This document shows, one piece after another, positions 20,529 through 32,849 of a stretch of DNA of 64,000 bases. Position 1 is the first letter of the stretch. Each line of letters starts with the position of its first letter. Where the stretch lies: contig SWDT01000062.1 in the NCBI GenBank assembly GCA_009193035.1, positions 124,001 through 188,000 on the forward strand, in the 5' to 3' direction. The stretch comes from Halicephalobus mephisto. Taxonomy: Eukaryota > Nematoda > Chromadorea > Rhabditida > Panagrolaimidae. Under the pieces are notes generated by a model. The model made no database searches and was not told the origin of the DNA. It saw only the letters and a list, made by a program, of their open reading frames with translations. Made by a program: the position numbers and the translations under genes.

Positions 20529-21574
20529 CATTAATCACCTTTATTTAAATCGTCAATATCAATAGAATTTCGAAAATATATCTTTGTGAAGAAAAGTTTC
20601 AATTTTAGTTGACTTTTTGGAGAGATTTCAATATATTTTAAAAAGCCTTAGATGAGGATTTGTTTATTGGAATATTGTTGTCGAACAAGTTTCCTACGAT
20701 TAAAATAAGAAGCATGAATTTCAAATTATTTAAACAAAAAAGTGAAAGAAAATGATTTTTTTCGTTCGGAAATCGCTGAATAAATTTTTTGAAAATTTCA
20801 TTCAAAAATTTTTTATTTTTAATTTTTTAATTTTTTTAATATTTTCGAAATTCCTAGAAGATAATTTATAATTTTATATGAGTTTTGATATAAAAAAAGT
20901 TTTAAAAAACATGATTTTTTGACTGAAATTAAAACAAATTTTAAATAATAAAAATTTCATTCAAAATTTTTTTAATTTTAATTTTTTTTAATGTTTTTGG
21001 AATTTTTAGGAGATAATCTATAATTTTATACGTGTTTTAATGTTTAAAAAACACGAAAAATGTGTTTTGTATTGCAATTAGAAAAAATTAAAAAATGAAA
21101 ATCATCAAAGAGCTTTCCAATAAAAAATCATTTTTCGTTATTTATCGACGGAATGAGCTTAGCTGCTCATTTAACATCGGATTTACCAACAATTGAGATG
21201 TGCATTTGATATTCAATGTCAACAATGTTTTCGTTTATCTATTATCCTTCGCATTGTTCATGTTTGATTAAAAAATTCAGAATGAAAATCCCACAATTAA
21301 TCAACAAATTTCTAGAGGGAATTTTCCGAAAATCCCTGTCGTCGGTTCTGGTTGCAAAACAAGTCAGTTTTTCCTTGTCTGGAGACTGGTCATCGCCTCG
21401 CCTTCCAAAACACGCAAAAAGTGACCGAGGCACCGCCATCTGGTCCAGTCAGAGGTGTTTTTCCCAAAATTCGAACCAGAAATGTCAACCAATAAAAACT
21501 ACCCCATTGTAAAAAACAGTTGCCACGAAAATTCCAAATAAAATGCCTGAAAAAATTTCAAAAATAATTTTTAG

Positions 21575-21920
21575 GACTTTCCAGTTAAGATCGAAAATTA
21601 CGAAATAATATCGACTTAATCCTAAAATAATGTTAGAAAATTAAACTTATTTACGTAAATATCCTAAAATTAATTTCTAAGACTTTCCAGTTAAGACCGA
21701 AAATTATGAAATAATATCGACTTAATCCTAAAATAATGTTGGAAAAATTAAATTCATTTACATAAAAATCCCAAAAATAATTCCTAGGACTTTCCAATTA
21801 AAACCGTAAATTACGAAATAATATCGACTTAATCCTAAAATAATGTTGGAAAAATTAAATTCATTTACATAAAAATCCTAAAATTAATTTCTAGGACTTT
21901 CCAGTTAAGGCTGAAAATTA
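21575..21920. repeat. Tandem repeat, ~115-120 bp, three copies
   Basis: gactttccagttaaga(t/c)cga, aaataatatcgacttaatcc and taaaataatgtt(a/g)gaaaa recur in order three times. A fourth unit is cut short after ccagttaaggctgaaaatta. Confidence 0.7.
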
Positions 21921-22809
21921 TGAAACCCAATCTTCGTGTGATTCTCCGAAACCTGAAGATCATGTTGTTAGAAAAAAGAAATATTTTCGCAAATTTTTGA
22001 AGAAAGCCTTTTAAAACAAATTTATAAAGTTTTCTAGTCAAAACCTAAAAGTTCAAAAAATTTCTAAATTTTTTAAATAATTAAAATAAATAAATTTTCC
22101 AATCAAGATTTACAAAATTTTCTGATAATCTTGAAATAATTAAAATAAATAATTTTCTCAATCAAAATTTACAAAATTTTAAAATTTTCTAATAATTTTG
22201 AAATAATTAAAACAAATAATTTTTTCAATCAAGATCTGTAAAATTTTTAAATTTTCTAATAATCTTGAAATAATTAAAATAAATAAATTTTTCAATCAAG
22301 ATTTATAAAATTTTGAAATTTTCTAATAATCTTGAAATACTGAGATTGATGAATTTTCCAGGGTCCCTGTTTTTAGAAAGCACTTGACTTTTGTCCCGAC
22401 ATTTGACTCACGTTCTTTTGCAGTTTTTTGTATTTCTGGGGAGTCGTCTGGTCATTTGTCAGTCTGCTTTTGTTTGCTCTCTCGAACCCCGCTATTTTTG
22501 GATCAATTGTTGTTCCAGAGTCGGTCAGCTGCATGTAGCCCCAGGCAAAGTGAAAACGAGAGATTATGCAATCGGATTCGAAGCTGATTCAATGTATTTT
22601 TAGACTTTAATATTCACAAAATTTGCATTGTTTTCTCAAAACGAAAAATACAGTATTTTTTTGATTTTGAAACTGAAAAAATTCATTTTTAATTTTTTTA
22701 ATTTGAAATTAAAAATTTAATTTTTAAAACAATTTTAAAAATTTTTATTTTAGATTGTTTTCGATGCATTCTGGAGGGCTTCAGAAGCTTCTATGGGATT
22801 CTACAAACA

Positions 22810-22985
22810 TTCTAAGTTAGAAAAATTAAATTTTGGCGAAATGTGAAAATTGCCAAATTTGAATTTTTGGCGAAATGTGAAATTATTGCCATATTTAATT
22901 TTTTGGCGAAATGTGAAAATTGCCAAATTTGGATTTTTGGCGAAATGTGAACAAATGCCAAATTTAATTTTTACAGTATTGTGAA
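22810..22985. repeat. GGCGAAATGTGAA minisatellite, locus 1
   Basis: Four units of the type tttttggcgaaatgtgaaaa + ttgccaaatttg. The ends TTTGGC and GCCAAA make each unit a small palindrome. The same unit recurs at 24.37-24.56, 26.83-26.87, 50.17-50.43 and 52.57-52.95 kb. Confidence 0.7.
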
Positions 22986-23524
22986 AAATAAAAAATTCGA
23001 TTTTTTTTTGCAAAATTATCTTGATGCGAATTTCAGAAATTTTTAGAAAATCAAAAAATTTTAATTTTTCTGTTAGATTTTGGGATTTTTAAAATTTCTT
23101 TAGTTTTAGAAAATTTCAATTTTTTTAAATCTTACTGTATTTCGAAATTTCCTGATTTTTTTTTTAATTTTGCAAGAAAATTTTAATTTTCTGTTAGATT
23201 TTGGATTTTAGAATTTTTACAGTTTTTTTAGTTTTAGAAAGTCCCAAAAAATTTAAAAAGAAAAATAACCAAGTAGGAATGGTCTCAGTTTGCAATCAGT
23301 CTTTTTTCAGAACGGTTTACTAATTGATAAGATAAGCCTTTTGCGAAGGAAGATCCCCGAGAAATTCGGGAACAGGGTCAACGCCAGAAAGCTGCCGTAA
23401 ATAACTCGTCTTGCGTTTTGGTCCCGGAGCGTTTCCGAACGGCACTGGAGGACAGTCATTCGCGCGAGCAAATGGTGACTGACGGGTCCGTGCAGATGCG
23501 CAAAGCCGGCCGTACGAGGGACGC

Positions 23525-23790
23525 TCCCCAGCGACGTTTATTCCCCATTTTCCTCTTTTTTTAAATTTTTACTAATTTCAAAATTTTTCTTAACTAAAAT
23601 ATCAAATTAATTTAACTAAAAAAAAGTAATATAAAAACGAAATAAATAAATCTTGCAAAAAAAACTATATAACAATTGCTTCCCCAGCGACGTTTGTTCC
23701 CCATTTTCCTCTTTTTTTAAATTTCCATTAATTTCAAAATTTTTCTTAACTAAAATATCAAATTAATTTAACTACAAAAAAGTTATATAA
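23525..23790. repeat. Direct duplication of ~100 bp, 156-bp offset
   Basis: ccccagcgacgtttattccc through ttaactaaaatatcaaatta is repeated from about 23.68 kb with few changes. Confidence 0.7.
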
Positions 23791-25849
23791 AAACAAAAGA
23801 AAAAAATTTATATAAAAATGAAAAAAAAATTTATATAAAAATGAAAAAAAATTATGTTTTATGAAATAAGAATTATCGCTTTGGGACCAACTATCGCTGT
23901 GGGACCAACTATCGCTGGGGGGCATCTGTCGTACGCCCGCGAAGCTTACTATATTTCGACAGCTCCCGGAGTCCTGTCTTTATTGTTTCCCATTTTTAAG
24001 AGAGAACATTCTTCGTGCCATTTGCTTTCAATCCTAAATTTTCTCGATGGAGATATCCGAAAAGCCCAGGACCAGCTGCAAGACGTGCGCAGCTTCCGTG
24101 GCCCTCGCTCGCGCGCCTGGCGGTCATTTGCCCTACCCGATTTTCCGTTTCTTTCTGTGTTTAAACTGGCACAGCTGCCGTTTTTCGTTTTTTGATTCTT
24201 GTTGCGTTCAAATCTCCCTAAAAATTTATCTTCATCAAATGGACCGTACTTAATCCGATGCCAATCTTGAATTGGAAATTTTCCAAATGGGACTTTTTAA
24301 AATTTTTCGAAATTCCTCTCGAGACAATTCTCAAAAAATTTTTATTTTTATAATACTGTAAAAATAAAAATTGGCATTCATTCACTTTTCGCCAAAAATC
24401 CAAATTTAATAATTTCCACATTTTTCCAAATTTTTTAAATTCTAAAAATTCGTGTTGAGACATTTTCGAAAAAAACTACTTTTTTATTTTCATAATACTG
24501 TAAAAATAAAAATTGGCATTCATTCACTTTTCGCCAAAAATCCAAATTTAACAATTTCCACATTTTTGCAAAAAATTTAATTTTTAAATTTTTAAATTTT
24601 TTTGACTTAGAAACTTCCAGAATTCGGTCGAAATTTTAATTATTAAAAAAATCCCGAAAATTCGTGTCGAGACAAATTTCGAATAAAATTGAACTTTTTT
24701 AACAATGTTTCTGAGGAAATTTTTTGTCGACCCCTCAGGGGATAAACTCGTTGACCGGACGTTGGGCCCGATCCCGTTTTCGATTCTCTGGTTTTTCTTG
24801 TCTTCGGAGAGACAAAAATGTTCGATGGTGAATGCATCGCAAACCGGAGTCGACGGATGTCGATCTGACGCTTTTGCGTCTTTTGAAGCATTAGTTTTAT
24901 TTTCTAAGATCCAAAAATAGATCCAAAAACAGTGGATTTTGCATGAGTCGCGAGTTTCGCGAGTGATCCGGGGAGTCAAGCATTCCCGAATTGTCGGTCA
25001 ACAAAACGCGAAATTTCAAGAGTCCGAACGGATATTTTTATTTTTTTATTTTTATTTTTTTTGTTCCAAAAACAGCTAGGTGCAAAGTGAGACCCGCAAG
25101 AACTCCTGTTTGTTTCTACAGTATACCAGACTTGACGCAGTTCTCAAGAACCGGCTTGTCCATGATCGACGAACCCTTCGTTGACCATCTTCCAGTTCCT
25201 ATTTTTGAAAGTTTGGAAATCTGAAAATTAAAAAATTTGGAGAATTTGAAAATTTACAAACTTGAAGAATTTAGAAATTCTGAAAATTTAAATATTTAAA
25301 TATTTAAATATTTGTAAATTCTGAAAATTTGCATAGAATTTTGGAAAATTTCCGAAATTTCTACAAAATTCTAAAAATTCTTGAAGATTCTAGAAATCTT
25401 CAAAATTTTTTTTAAATTTTAAAAATCTTCGAAATTTTTTTCTAAATTCTAAAAATTTTTAGAATCTTCTCCTGAATTCCAGAAACTTGCAAAATTTTAT
25501 TTTTTGGATAATTTCTAAAAAGTCACGTATCAGGTCTTGTTAGACCGTTCTGACCGATCCTTTTCGTTCTTTCACGTGAGCTTCGATCATTTTTTTCTAA
25601 TTTATCTTACGTTTTTGAGGAAGATAGAAACTTCAAAAAAGTTCGAAATAAGATCAATTAATTTTTTAATTAAAAATTCAAAAAAAAAAATAAATTTGTT
25701 TTAAATTCAAAATTATGACGAAAAAAGTTGTTTTTTGAAAACACTTTTTCATGGTTTTTATGATTTATTGAATGATCTTAGAACTTTCAAAATTTTATAA
25801 AAATAGAAATTTTAAACTTTAATTTTGATGTAATTTTTTAAATTTCGTG

Positions 25850-26120
25850 TTGGGACCATTTTTTGAAAGTTTATAATGAAAGTCTGATTTTTAATAATTT
25901 TAGAAACTCATAATTATCTAAAAATAGAAATTTGTAATTTTAGGTTTCAACACGAATTTTTTGGAAGTTTTCGTGTTGGGACCATTTTTGAGTTTTATAA
26001 CGAAAGTCTGATTTTTAATAACTTTAAAAACTCATAATTATCTAAAAATAGAAATTTGTAATTTTAGGTCTCAATAGGAATTTTTTGGAGATTTTCGTGT
26101 TGGGACCTTTTTCTTGGAAA
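25850..26120. repeat. Tandem repeat, ~125 bp, carrying TTCGTGTTGGGACC
   Basis: aaagtctgatttttaataa, aaactcataattatctaaaa and ttttcgtgttgggaccattt recur with about 125-bp spacing. The TTCGTGTTGGGACC block matches the arm core of the foldback arrays at 3.65-6.08 and 51.6-52.05 kb. Confidence 0.65.
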
Positions 26121-27424
26121 TCTGCAAGAAATACTTTTACTTTTAAAATAATATGATTTTCTATAAATGTTTTATTTTTTTATTTTTTAAAATTTCTACG
26201 GTTCCAATTTTGCGGGGGTCCATTTATTCAAACTTTGACGCCGACGTTCGGGAGCTTTCATCAATTACGAAATCCCCACGTGAAATATCCTACCCTCTAT
26301 GCAGACAGTTTTTCTTTTTTGCAGATTTTTGCGCGCCAATTTCTAAGATTTAACCAGTCATTTGAATCACTTGGAATGGTAAAACAGGCAGACCTAAGTT
26401 TCCCAGTCCGAGGTACTGACGGTCGGCCACGGCATGGCGCCAAAAACGCAAAAACAAACATTTTTGGCACGGAGGACTGTCCTCAGTTGCGCAAGTCGGG
26501 CCAGAAACTAAATTTAAATCGATGGTTTTCCGGGTCTAGAATTTCTTAGGTTTTAGAAACTAATAAAAATCCTAAAATTTCGAAGACGAAATTTTTATTT
26601 TTCTAAAATCTAAAAAACTCCAAATTTTTTGTTTTTCTAAAATCTAAAAAATTCTAAATTTTTTGTTTTTCTAAAATCTGAAAAACTCCAAAATTTCGAA
26701 AATGAAATTTTTATTTTTCTAAAATCTAAAACTCCTAAAATTTAGAAAATTGAAATTTTCGAACATTCCAGAATTTATTGAAAATTTTACAAAAAAATCA
26801 TTTTTTAACCTTTCATACTGTAGAAACCAAAATTGACATTTGTTCACATTTCGCCAAAAATTCAAATTTAACAATTTTTTCGAACCAGAATTTTCTAATT
26901 TCATCGAAATTTCTGAAATCAAAAATTCTAGGATTTTCCAGGAAATTCGTATCAAGACAATTTTACAAAAAAAAGATTTTTAAATTTTTTCAAAAAATTT
27001 TATTTTTGAAGATTTTTGGTTTTTTCTTTTTTTACAGTATTGTAATTTTTTAATAGGTTTTTGTTAATTTTTTATCTTGATTGAAATCTGATCGGGGTCC
27101 GATCGTATCGCCAAAGCGGTAAATCGGGTCCAAATATCTTCGAAAAAATTTCGAAATACGTGTCCCGCCTTCTGAGTCATGGACTTGAACTTGCCTTGTG
27201 GCTTCTTTTCCGAGAGCAGATGTCCACTCGTCTTGTCGACACGGAAAATTGCAGCTCCGAAAAATGCATTTGCTTTCGTTTTCGGCACTTACAGTCCTCC
27301 AGCCACGGACTAGCTGCGCGACCAGCTGCTGCGTGCCCGCGTAGGTTTTGGCGCCGAATTTTCATGTCGTTGATTTTCCTCTTGTGCCAAGCCAACCACT
27401 GTCTTTCTTTATTTTTCGCTTCCA

Positions 27425-27850
27425 AACCTCGGGTAAAGTTTCAAACATCAGCTAAAATTCAAAATTTTCGTTTCAAGATCTCAAAAAAATCGAAAATTTT
27501 CGTTCTAAAACCTTCAATAAAGTTCCAAACATTCCATTCGGGACCCGGATAAAGTTCCAAACATTCCATTCTGATGTCAGCCAAAATCCGGAATTTTCGG
27601 TTCAAGATTTAAAAATAATTTCAATTTTCGTTCCGAGAATCCCCAAACATTCCATTCAAGATCTCAAGAAAAATCTGAATTTTCGCTCCAGGACCTCGAG
27701 AAAATCCAAAATTTTCCCTTCCGAACCTCGAAAAATATGTCAAATTTTCCATTTGGAGCCTCGGTTGAAACCCGAAATTTCGCTTTAAGACCTCAAAAGG
27801 ACCTGCGATCTTTCACTGGGGATCTTGAGAAATATTTCAAATTTCTTGTC
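27425..27850. repeat. Degenerate ~40-bp minisatellite
   Basis: Loose repeats of aagttccaaacattccattc, aattttcgttc and aagatctcaaga. They span an open frame without recognisable protein character. Confidence 0.5.
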
Positions 27851-29575
27851 CAAGACCCCGAATTTTCCACCGAGGACCCCTGGAGAGATCCTGAAAAACT
27901 GCCTTCAGAATCCCAGTCTTTGCTCCAGATGCCCCATCCGGACCCCGCTTCCATGGCTTTGTCGTCCGAAATACAGTATCCCTATTGTTGTATTCTTGAA
28001 GGTAACTCAGGATTCGTGCTGATGTTTCGCGGACTCGTCCCCCGATTTGAGTCGAAAACTGTTTCGCATGGAAACCGGACCCACGCTCGCGAGACTTTGA
28101 CTTGATTGAAGCGTTTTTGTCCTGTCTTGAAATTCTCAACCGTCAAGCATCTGAAGCAAAGCCTTTTTTCAGAGTTGCGCGACCAAAAAATGACCGAAGC
28201 TCCCGTTCCAAAAATCCGTACGCGCAACTCTTATTTTTAACCGCGAGAGTCTCAATCTTGTTCAAACAAGTCCCCCTGGAGCGACTCGCGGGTCTCGGAT
28301 CGCGCCAGTCAAGCCCAAAATGCATATATTTTCTTTTGTCCGTTTTGAGTTATTTTTGGAGCGCTTATTGTCATCTCCGACAATCTGCAAAGCCTGACCT
28401 GGAGATGAGTGGTCAGTTTTCATGACCAGAATCTCGTGAAAGCTTCTAGGATATTTTAGAAATTGAAGGAACTTTGAGATCTCATGGAAACTTCTGCGGT
28501 TTTCTGGGATCTTCTAAAATTTTGTAGAATCTTCTGAAAGTAAAAAGTTCAAAGATTTCTGAAAATTGAAACTTTTTGAGAACTAAAAAATTTTCGGAAG
28601 CCTCTGGAAATTTATGATTCTGAATCCTTCCAGAATCTTGTGGAGAAATTGAAGATTCTGAAGCTTTCTGAAACGTTTTAGAAATTGGGAAAGTTTTTGG
28701 AACTTCATGAAATTTTCAGAAATTAAAACCTCTGAATCCCCTACAAAGGTCTGGAATCTTCTAAATTTTGTAGAATCTTCTGGAATTTTATAAAATCATC
28801 CTGAAGTTTTAAAAAAATAAATAAAAACTAAAAAATCTTTTAAAAAACTGAAAAAATAGAAAATCCTAAAATTCGCCGAAAAACAAAAAAAAATCTGAAG
28901 TTCTGAAACCCCAAAAATTCGTTTCGAGACCATTTTATCAATGCCCCTTTTTGATTTTTACAGCGAGATGATCTTGTCCAAATGGACAGTTTTGTCTTGA
29001 ACGTGGTTTCTTGCTTCGCGCCATTCCGTGTAAGGCCAGTTTTTCTTTGTTTTCCTTGGTTGCGTCTCACTGATTCAAAAAAAAAGGAAAAATGCGTCGA
29101 TCGCGCGGCTCAATTCTCAATGCCATTTGTGTCCTTGCAGTCGGTAATTTCACGTTTTTGTACTGTACGTCAAAAACTGATTCATGGACAACCAGTGTCT
29201 CAGCAGGCATCATTTATTCTGAAAGGTCACGGGGAGTTCTGACCGTTAACAACAAACTCGGAAATTCCCGCGCGATTGTCGACAGGCACGAGTTTGAACC
29301 ATTGTCTATATAAAAATCCCTATTCTGATCGGAAAGCCGTCGTCTGATTCCCGCCATAGCCGCCGTCTACCTAAATACTCGTAGACAAAAATGTCCGTCA
29401 AAATTAAAATTTTTTTAATTTCGAAATATCTCCTGTATTCACGTGCTGGTCATCTTCGAAAAATGCTCATATAAAAATTCCGATTGGAAAGCCTTCATTT
29501 CTGATTTTTACCATAATCTGTCTTTCATCTATGCAGTACTTTTATAGGTAAAACTGTTAAAATTCGAGATTTATA

Positions 29576-31120
29576 CAGTATCGGACAAAAGTCTTGGGAC
29601 TCTCTCATTTTTGTTTGTATTTTTTTGTTAACTTAGTAATATTAGAAGTAGTAAGGGGTATTGTGTAGCTATCATTACCTGCTACAATCGTTACCAGTTC
29701 TGAACTTTCTACGTGCGCCCACAGGAAATGGCGCAGCATTGTTCAGTTTTTGCCCGCCAAAAGTCTTGGGACTTCTCATTGTTTATATATTTTATATAAG
29801 TATGTTTTCGCATTTTCTTTCTTTAATATAATTTTATGGTTTAGTTATGGTGTGTGATCAATACTACTCTCCCGATTTCAAAGAAAAGGTCATTGAAGCT
29901 GTGAGAAGGGGCAGGACGGAAAATGATGTTGTTCGAACTTTTATGATCTCAAAGAACATCGTTGCCAGATGGATGAAGCGTTTTAAAAGCAGAGGAACTG
30001 TAGTACCTGCTCCGAAATCTGGAAGACCGAGAATAACTTCGAAATCTGTCGATCAACATATCAAAACACTCTCCCAGCATAATCCACTTTTGACAGTACC
30101 AGATATTAAGAAAGAAATTTTTGGTTCAGATGATGATTCCGTCAGTGTAAGAACTGTGCAAAGAAGGTTGGTAGAAAAGGACTTGCATGGTTGCCGTGGA
30201 GTCAACAAATCAGCAGTATCTTCTAAGAATCAGATCTCTAGACTTGATTGGGCTTGGGAACACAAGTGTTGGGACTTTGAAATGTGGTCTAGAGTTTTAT
30301 GGACAGACGAATCTGCTCTTACCTTGTTCGGAAATGAAAACATGCGGTAGATCCGACGTCCTCGTGGTGCTCGATTTGCTCCTAAATATCAGCTTCCAGC
30401 TATGAAATACGGAGGAGGTACTCTCATCGTTTGGGGATGTATAACTTCGTTCGGTGTTGGTCCTTTGGTCAGAATTAAAGGAATCATGGATGCACTGACA
30501 TACGCAGCTATTATCAAGGATTATGTTTTACCTTTTGCTAAGAAAAATATGCCTAGGAATTGGTTCTTCCAGAGAGAAAATGATCCCAAACATCGGTCGA
30601 AGTACGTAAGCAACTTGCTTGAAGATCATCATGTTCAAGTTTTTCCTTAACCCTCTCAGTCGTCAGACTTGAGTCCAATAGAGAATGTATGGTGGGAATT
30701 AAAACGAAGATGTAAAGGTCAGAAAGCTCGTAATTTAGATGAAAAATTCGAATTAGTCAAACGTGAATGGGAGGACATCAGTCCATTGTTTATCCAGAAA
30801 CTAATTCAATCTATGAGAGATCGGTGTAATGCAGTAATTAAAGCCAAAGGTTGTAGTACTAAATATTAGATTTGTTTTGTAAATGTTGCTGTTTGAATTA
30901 TTTTTCAAAACAATAAATCTAAAGTCCCAAGACTTTTGACGGGCAAAAACTGAACAATGCTGCGCCATTTCCTGTGGGCGCACGTAGAAAGTTCAGAACT
31001 GGTAACGATTGTAGCAGGTAATGATAGCTACACAATACCCCTTACTACTTCTAATATTACTAAGTTAACAAAAAAATACAAACAAAAATGAGAGAGTCCC
31101 AAGACTTTTGTCCGATACTG
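29576..31120 (+). mobile_element. Tc1/mariner-family DNA transposon, 1,545 bp, 199-bp TIRs, TA target duplication
   Basis: The left TIR 29576-29774 and right TIR 30922-31120 are almost perfect inverted repeats; I noted one clear mismatch (cccgcc / cccgtc). TA flanks both ends (29574-29575, 31121-31122). A neighbouring tandem copy preserves the empty site gagatttatatatggtttcg. Each TIR carries the block CAAAAGTCTTGGGACT at both its outer and inner end, the IR/DR arrangement of transposase binding sites known from some Tc1 elements. The transposase inside is inactive as read. Confidence 0.95.
29847..30869 (+). pseudogene. Tc1-family transposase, interrupted (two stops, one catalytic change)
   Basis: The frame is continuous for 340 codons apart from TAG at 30348-30350 and TAA at 30648-30650. 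Residues 9-58 hold the helix-turn-helix DNA-binding region, and SGRPRITS is the GRPR-type linker. The DDE domain shows WTDES (D154) and SPIENVWWELKRR (E279). The second catalytic position, 34 residues before E279, is Glu (QREN, residue 244) where Tc1 transposases have Asp. Both stops fall where the family normally has tryptophan. Cut-and-paste activity is therefore not expected from this copy, though its TIRs could still be mobilised in trans. Confidence 0.9.
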
Positions 31121-31760
31121 TATATGGTTTCGAAATATGGTCACATGTTGGTCATCGAAAAATGCTCATATAAAAATTCCGATTGGAAAGCCTTCATTTC
31201 TGATTTTTACCATAATCTGTCTTTCATCTATGAAGTACTTTTATAGGTAAAACTGTTAAAATTTGAGATTTATATATGGTTTCGAAATATGGCCACATGT
31301 TGGTCATCGAAAAATGTTCATAAAAATTCCGATTGGAAAGCCTTCATTTCTGATTTCTACCATAATCTCTGTCTTTCATCTATCAACAACCCTTATAAAT
31401 AAAAATGTCCGTCAAAAGTTAAATTTTCGTAATTTCGAAATATCTCCTGTGTTCAGGTGCTGGTCATCTTCGAAAAATCTCCATATAAAAATCCCTTTTG
31501 TAATCCTAAATTACATCTTCATAATCCTCTTTCATTTATCAACAACCTTTATAAGCAAAAATATCCATCAAAATTTGGATTTTTTACATGGTTTCGAAAT
31601 ATTTTTGGTGTTCACGTGCTGGTCATTCTTGGCATTTTCGAAATAGCGTCCATGAAAGGCCCTATTCTGATTGAAAACTATTTTTGTGATTTCTCCGTTC
31701 TCGTGTCTCAACTTTTTTGGAAGATCCTTGTAAATTTCCATCAAAAATTGTGATTTTTTA

Positions 31761-32840
31761 CAGTAATTTCGAAAAATGTTCCTTTACGTCCACGTCTTGA
31801 TCACATTCGAAATTTCGTAAATTTTCGATATATCGAAATTTCGTAAATTTTTAATATATAAAAATTTTGTAAATTTTCGATATATTGAAATTCTTTTTTA
31901 TTTCATTTTTAATAATTTTATAAAAATTTCCAAAAAAATGATTTTTATAATTTTTAATCATATTTTAATTTCGAAATATGATATATCAAAATTTTATTTT
32001 AATTAAAAAATTTTCATTTTTTTTATATTTTTATAAATGTGAAAATTGCCAAAAAGTGATTTTTATATATTAATTCCTAGACATGTTTTTGTCCACGTCC
32101 TGGTCATCCTCGCCACTTTTGTTCCATGTTTGCCTTCCCATTCAGCCGTACATGGTTTTTTGCTTCTTGCGCAATCACATTTCCGGGCTTGACTCAAACC
32201 ACGTCTTCGGACCATTTTTCGCCCTTATTGTTTTCTGAAATCACTGCCAAAAATTCCAAAAACTTTTTTGATCTGTTTTTTTTCGTAAAAAAAATTATTT
32301 TTTTATTAAAAAAAACGAGAAACATCTGCATCTAAGACTAGAACACGTTCGAGCAGTATTTTTGCCGAGATCGATCTTTGACGATCACGTTTTACTCCTT
32401 GCGCCGTCTAATTCTGAGCAACAGCTGTCTTTTAAAAAATTGACTGCAATGACCGGAGGATGTGCTGATCCCACTTTACGTGTTACGTGTTTTTCAAACG
32501 CCACCGCAATTTTTATATAAATTTAAAATTTTGCAAAATTATAAACTTAAAAATTTTAAAAATATATTTCATATAATTTATATTTTTTAAAATTACTTTA
32601 TGTTTGATTTTTGGACAATTTCGTGGATTTTTAGAAATGTATTTTATAATTTTTATTTTTTAAAATTATTTTATATAATTTTTATTTTTTTAAATTATAT
32701 AATTTTTGTTTTTTAAAATTATTTTATATTTTTTGTTTTTATAATTTTATATTTTTTGTTTTTTTAAATTATGTAATTTTTGTTTTTTAAAGTTATTTTA
32801 TATATTTTTTGTTTTTTTAATTATTTTGTATAATTTTTGT
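31761..32840. other. AT-rich interval upstream of GMEB, no gene seen
   Basis: It holds a less AT-rich island at about 32.08-32.51 kb and poly(T)/poly(A)-rich low-complexity sequence at 31.8-32.08 and 32.51-32.84 kb. It probably contains the GMEB 5' flank or a 5' UTR intron. Confidence 0.5.
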
Positions 32841-32847
32841 TTTTTAG
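32841..32847 (+). promoter_or_regulatory. 3' splice acceptor two bases before the GMEB start codon
   Basis: TTTTTAG is followed by GA and ATG. It fits either spliced-leader addition or a 5' UTR intron. The transhydrogenase start has the same AG-GA-ATG arrangement. Confidence 0.5.
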
Positions 32848-32849
32848 GA

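Larger units (their letters stand above)
20529..29390. other. Gene-free interval of AT-rich repeats and less AT-rich islands
   Basis: No convincing coding exon was found. Less AT-rich islands lie at about 21.33-21.50, 22.37-22.60, 23.28-23.55, 23.88-24.26, 24.72-25.22, 26.2-26.55, 27.08-27.42, 27.7-28.43 and 28.97-29.38 kb. Minisatellite-like sequence lies between them. The interval precedes the GMEB gene on the same strand, so it could be an outlying promoter region or a long 5' intron. Each island has short open frames, but none resembles a known protein or shows paired splice sites. Confidence 0.5.
29400..31760. repeat. Tandem ~125-145-bp repeat hosting a Tc1 insertion
   Basis: The unit contains tggtcatc(t)tcgaaaaatg, ctcatataaaaattccgatt, ggaaagccttcatttctgat and taccataatctgtctttcat. 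Copies occur at about 29.45-29.57, 31.13-31.27, 31.28-31.40 and, degenerate, up to 31.75 kb. The transposon at 29576-31120 splits this array. Confidence 0.75.

Noticed and set aside
27737..28105. 122-codon frame in a less AT-rich island
   Set aside because: It begins in a degenerate ~40-bp minisatellite, has no splice partners, and resembles no protein.
29092..29313. 73-codon frame MRRSRGSILNAICVLAVGN with a hydrophobic stretch
   Set aside because: A small secreted protein was considered, but there is no TATA box, paralogue or second piece of evidence; the basic start and single hydrophobic run could occur by chance.
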